From Hydractinia symbiolongicarpus (lineage: Eukaryota > Cnidaria > Hydrozoa > Anthoathecata > Hydractiniidae), in assembly GCF_029227915.1 (NCBI RefSeq), contig NC_079875.1, positions 41,933,201-41,997,200 of the forward strand: 64,000 bases of DNA, written 5' to 3'. Shown piece by piece: positions 61,306-64,000 of this stretch. The position numbers and the translations under genes were made by a program. The notes below the pieces were generated by a model that ran no database searches, was not told the DNA's origin, and saw only the letters and a program-made list of their open reading frames with translations. Within the stretch, counting starts at the first letter, position 1. Every line of letters starts with the position of its first letter.

Positions 61306-64000
61306 TTTTCATTTTTGATGAGACGCTGAATAAAAGAATTTTAATCGCCGGCAAACGAAAACCCGCAATTTCCCGTAAATCCCGGGCTTGGCCCGTATAG
61401 TCAAATGTATACAAAGAAAGTACCCAGGGAGTAAACACATTTCCCGAACGTTTTTTAAATTACTTTTCACCACTAAAACGCATGAGACTTGTAGTTTTCA
61501 AAAATGTTTTCATTTTTGATGGGACGCTGAATAAAAGAAGTTTAATCGCTGGCAAACGAAAACCCGCGATTTCCCGTAAATCCCGGAATCGGCCCGTATA
61601 GTCAAAAGTATACAAAGAAAGTACCCAGGGAGTAAACTCATTTCCCGAACGATTTTTTAAATTATTTTTCCACCACTAAAACGCATACGACTTGTAGTTT
61701 TCAAAAATGTTTTCATTTTTGATGAGACGCTTAATGAAAAAGGTTTAATCGCCGGCAAACGGAAACCTGCGATTTCCCGTAAATCCCGGACTCGGCCCGT
61801 ATAGTCGAATGTATACAAAGAAAGTACCCAGGGAGTAATTCATTTCCCGAACGATTTTTTAAATTATTTTTTCACCAATAAAACGCATGAGACTTGTAGT
61901 TTTCAAAAATGTTTTCATTTTTGATGGGACGCTGAATAAAAGAAGTTTAATCGCTGGCAAACGAAAACCCGCGATTTCTCGTAAATCCCGAAATCGGCCC
62001 GTATAGTCAAAAGTATAGAAAGAAAGTACCCAGGGAGTAAACTGATTTCCCGAACGATTTTTTAAATTATTTTTCCACCACTAAAACGCATACGACTTGT
62101 AGTTTTCAAAAATGTTTTTATTTTTGATGAGACGCTCAATGAAAGAGGTTTAATCGCCGGCAAACGAAAACCCGCGATTTCCCGTAAATCCCGGGCTTGG
62201 CCCGTATAGTCGAATGTATACAAAGAAAGTACCCTGTGAGTAAACTCATTTCCAGCACGATTTTTTAAATTATTTTTTCACCACTAAAACGCATAAGACT
62301 TGTAGTTCTCAAAAATGTTTTCATTTCTGATGAGACGCTGAATAAAAGAAGTGTAATCGCCGGCAAACGGAAACCCGCGATTTCCCGTAAATCCCGGACT
62401 CGGCCCGTATAGTCAAAAGTATACAAAGAAAGTACCCAGGGAGTAAACTCATTTCCCGAACGATTTTTTAAATTATTTTTTCAACGCTAAAACGCATGAG
62501 ACTTGTAGTTTTCAACAATGTTTTCATTTTTGATGTGACGCTTAATGAAAGAGGTTTAATCGCCGGCAAACGAAAACCCGCGATTTCCCGTATATCCCGG
62601 GCTTGGCCCGTATAGTCGAATGTATACAAAGAAAGTACCCAGGGAGTAACTCATTTCCCGAACGATTTTTTAAATTATTTTTTCACCACTAAAACGCATG
62701 AGACTTGTAGGTTTCAAATATGTTTTCATTTTTGATGAGACGCTTAATGAAAGAGGTTTAATCGCCGGCAAACGAAAACCCGCAATTTCCCGTAAATCCC
62801 GGGCTTGGCTCGTATAGTCGAATGTATACAAAGTACCCTGTGAGTAAACTCATTTCCAGAACGATTTTTTAAATTATTTTTTCACCACTAAAACGCGTAA
62901 GACTTGTAGTTTTCAAAAATGTTTTCATTTTTGATGAGACGCTGAATAAAAGAATTTTAATCGCCGGCAAACGAAAACCCGCAATTTCCCGTAAATCCCG
63001 GGCTTGGCCCGTATAGTCAAATGTATACAAAGAAAGTACCCAGGGAGTAAACACATTTCCCGAACGATTTTTTAAATTACTTTTCACCACTAAAACGCAT
63101 GAGACTTGTAGTTTTCAAAACTGTTTTCATTTTTGATGAGACGCTGAATAAAAGAATTTTAATCGCCGGCAAACGGAAACCCGCAATTTCCCGTAAATCC
63201 CGGGCTTGGCCCGTATAGTCAAATGTATACAAAGAAAGTACCCAGGGAGTAAACACATTTCCCGAACGATTTTTTAAATTACTTTTCACCACTAAAACGC
63301 ATGAGACATGTAGTTTTCAAAACTGTTTTCCTTTTTGATGGGACGCTGAATAAAAGAAGTTTAATCGCTGGCAAACGAAAACCCGCGATTTCCCGTAAAT
63401 CCCGGAATCGGCCCGTATAGTCAAAAGTATACAAAGAAAGTACCCAGGGAGTAAACTCATTTCCCGAACGATTTTTTAAATTATTTTTCCACCACTAAAA
63501 CGCATACGACTTGTAGTTTTCAAAAATGTTTTCATTTTTGATGAGACGCTTAATGAAAGAGGTTTAATCGCCGGCAAACGAAAACCCGCGATTTCCCGTA
63601 AATCCCGGGCTTGGCCCGTATAGTCGAATGTATACAAAGAAAGTACCCTGTGAGTAAACTCATTTCCAGAACGATTTTTTAAATTATTTCTTCACCACTA
63701 AAACGCATAAGACTTGTAGTTCTCAAAAATGTTTTCATTTTTGATGAGACGCTGAATAAAAGAAGTTTAATCGCCGGCAAACGAAAACCCGCGATTTCCC
63801 GTAAATCCCGGACTCGGCCCGTATAGTCAAAAATTTACAAAGAAAGTACCCAGGGAGTAAACTCATTTCCCGAACGATTTTTTAAATTATTTTTTCACCA
63901 CTAAAACGCATGAAACTTGTAGTTTTCAAAAATGTTTTCATTTTTGATGAGACGCTGAATAAAATAATTTTAATCGCCGGCAAACGAAAACCCGCAATTT
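61306..64000. repeat. Reshuffled monomers of the 7.7-kb unit, to the window end
   Basis: About 62,110-63,065 matches 60,490-61,450 at an offset of 1,616 bp (8 monomers), including the 4-base loss at 62,827. A single-monomer duplication with AAACACATTTCCCG and TTAAATTACTTTTCACC is seen near 63,051 and 63,253, 202 bp apart. A 1-base loss gives CGAACGTTTTTTAAATT near 61,447. The array continues past the window end with no sign of a boundary. Confidence 0.82.

Larger units (their letters stand above)
1..64000. repeat. Satellite DNA array, 202/203-bp monomer, head-to-tail, fills the window
   Basis: The same unit recurs every 202 or 203 bases from the first to the last base, always in one orientation. 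Anchors such as GTATACAAAG, CGATTTTTTAAATT and GAGACGCT return once per unit throughout. The first starts of GCGATTT fall at 1, 204 and 406. The 1-base length difference mostly comes from GAGTAACTC versus GAGTAAACTC. A consensus built by eye is about 38% GC. I saw no unique sequence, mobile element, tRNA or rRNA between monomers. Long arrays of this kind are known from eukaryotic centromeric and other heterochromatin, and that assignment here is inference. The species is not identifiable from what I can see. Confidence 0.98.

Noticed and set aside
1-64000. CRISPR array or bacterial iteron array
   Set aside because: The repeats are contiguous 203-bp units with no unique spacers, there are no cas or rep genes, and the length and HOR structure fit eukaryotic satellite.
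1-64000. Ribosomal spacer, telomeric repeat or tRNA-derived repeat
   Set aside because: No rRNA segments, no short telomere-type repeats, and no tRNA-like A or B boxes that I could recognise in the monomer.
1-64000. Transposon or retroelement remnants between monomers
   Set aside because: Marker spacing stays at 202-203 bp or its multiples. The exceptions (71-bp stub, 15-bp duplication, small indels) are explained by the satellite itself. No target-site duplications or terminal repeats were seen.

Overview
The whole 64 kb window is one uninterrupted satellite DNA array. It is built from about 315 head-to-tail copies (64,000 divided by the mean spacing) of a 202/203-bp monomer, all in the same orientation. 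I found no unique sequence, transposon, RNA gene or believable protein-coding gene in it. This pattern fits constitutive heterochromatin (centromeric, pericentromeric or another large satellite block) of a eukaryote. The sequence alone does not identify the species. CpG is over-represented in the monomer (13 CpG against about 7.5 expected in a hand-counted consensus), which argues against long exposure to heavy germline CpG methylation.

The monomer has two halves. One is CpG-rich (TCGCCGGC, CCCGCGATTT, CCCGGGCTTGGCCCG) and ends in a GTATA/TATAC dyad. The other is AT-rich (GATTTTTTAAATTATTTTTT) and carries a 22-bp inverted repeat, TCAAAAATG and CATTTTTGA around a TTTT loop. Monomers fall into recognisable subtypes that recur in fixed orders, so the array has higher-order repeats (HORs) at several scales.

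Layout: 1-7.7 kb holds part of a roughly 7-kb HOR, rearranged by a 4-mer (809 bp) and a 9-mer (1,826/1,827 bp) tandem duplication. Two further copies of this HOR fill about 7.7-14.75 kb and 14.75-22.45 kb. From 23.5 to 29.2 kb there is a 2,910-bp repeat (14 monomers plus a 71-bp stub) in two nearly identical copies. From 29 to 36 kb there are 3-mer, 5-mer and 12-mer HORs (608, 1,014 and 2,432 bp). From 36 to 40 kb the array is a mosaic, and from 40 to 43 kb there is a 5-mer/7-mer HOR (1,013 and 1,419 bp). From 43,574 to 58,968 lies a 7,697/7,698-bp, 38-mer tandem duplication. From 59 to 64 kb the material of that unit is reshuffled, including an 807-bp 4-mer duplication.

There are no genes that work together here. 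What can be read is the history of the array: repeated unequal exchange and segmental amplification at unit sizes from one monomer to 38. Short open frames on the minus strand are by-products of the repeat. The period is not a multiple of three, so no frame stays open across several monomers.
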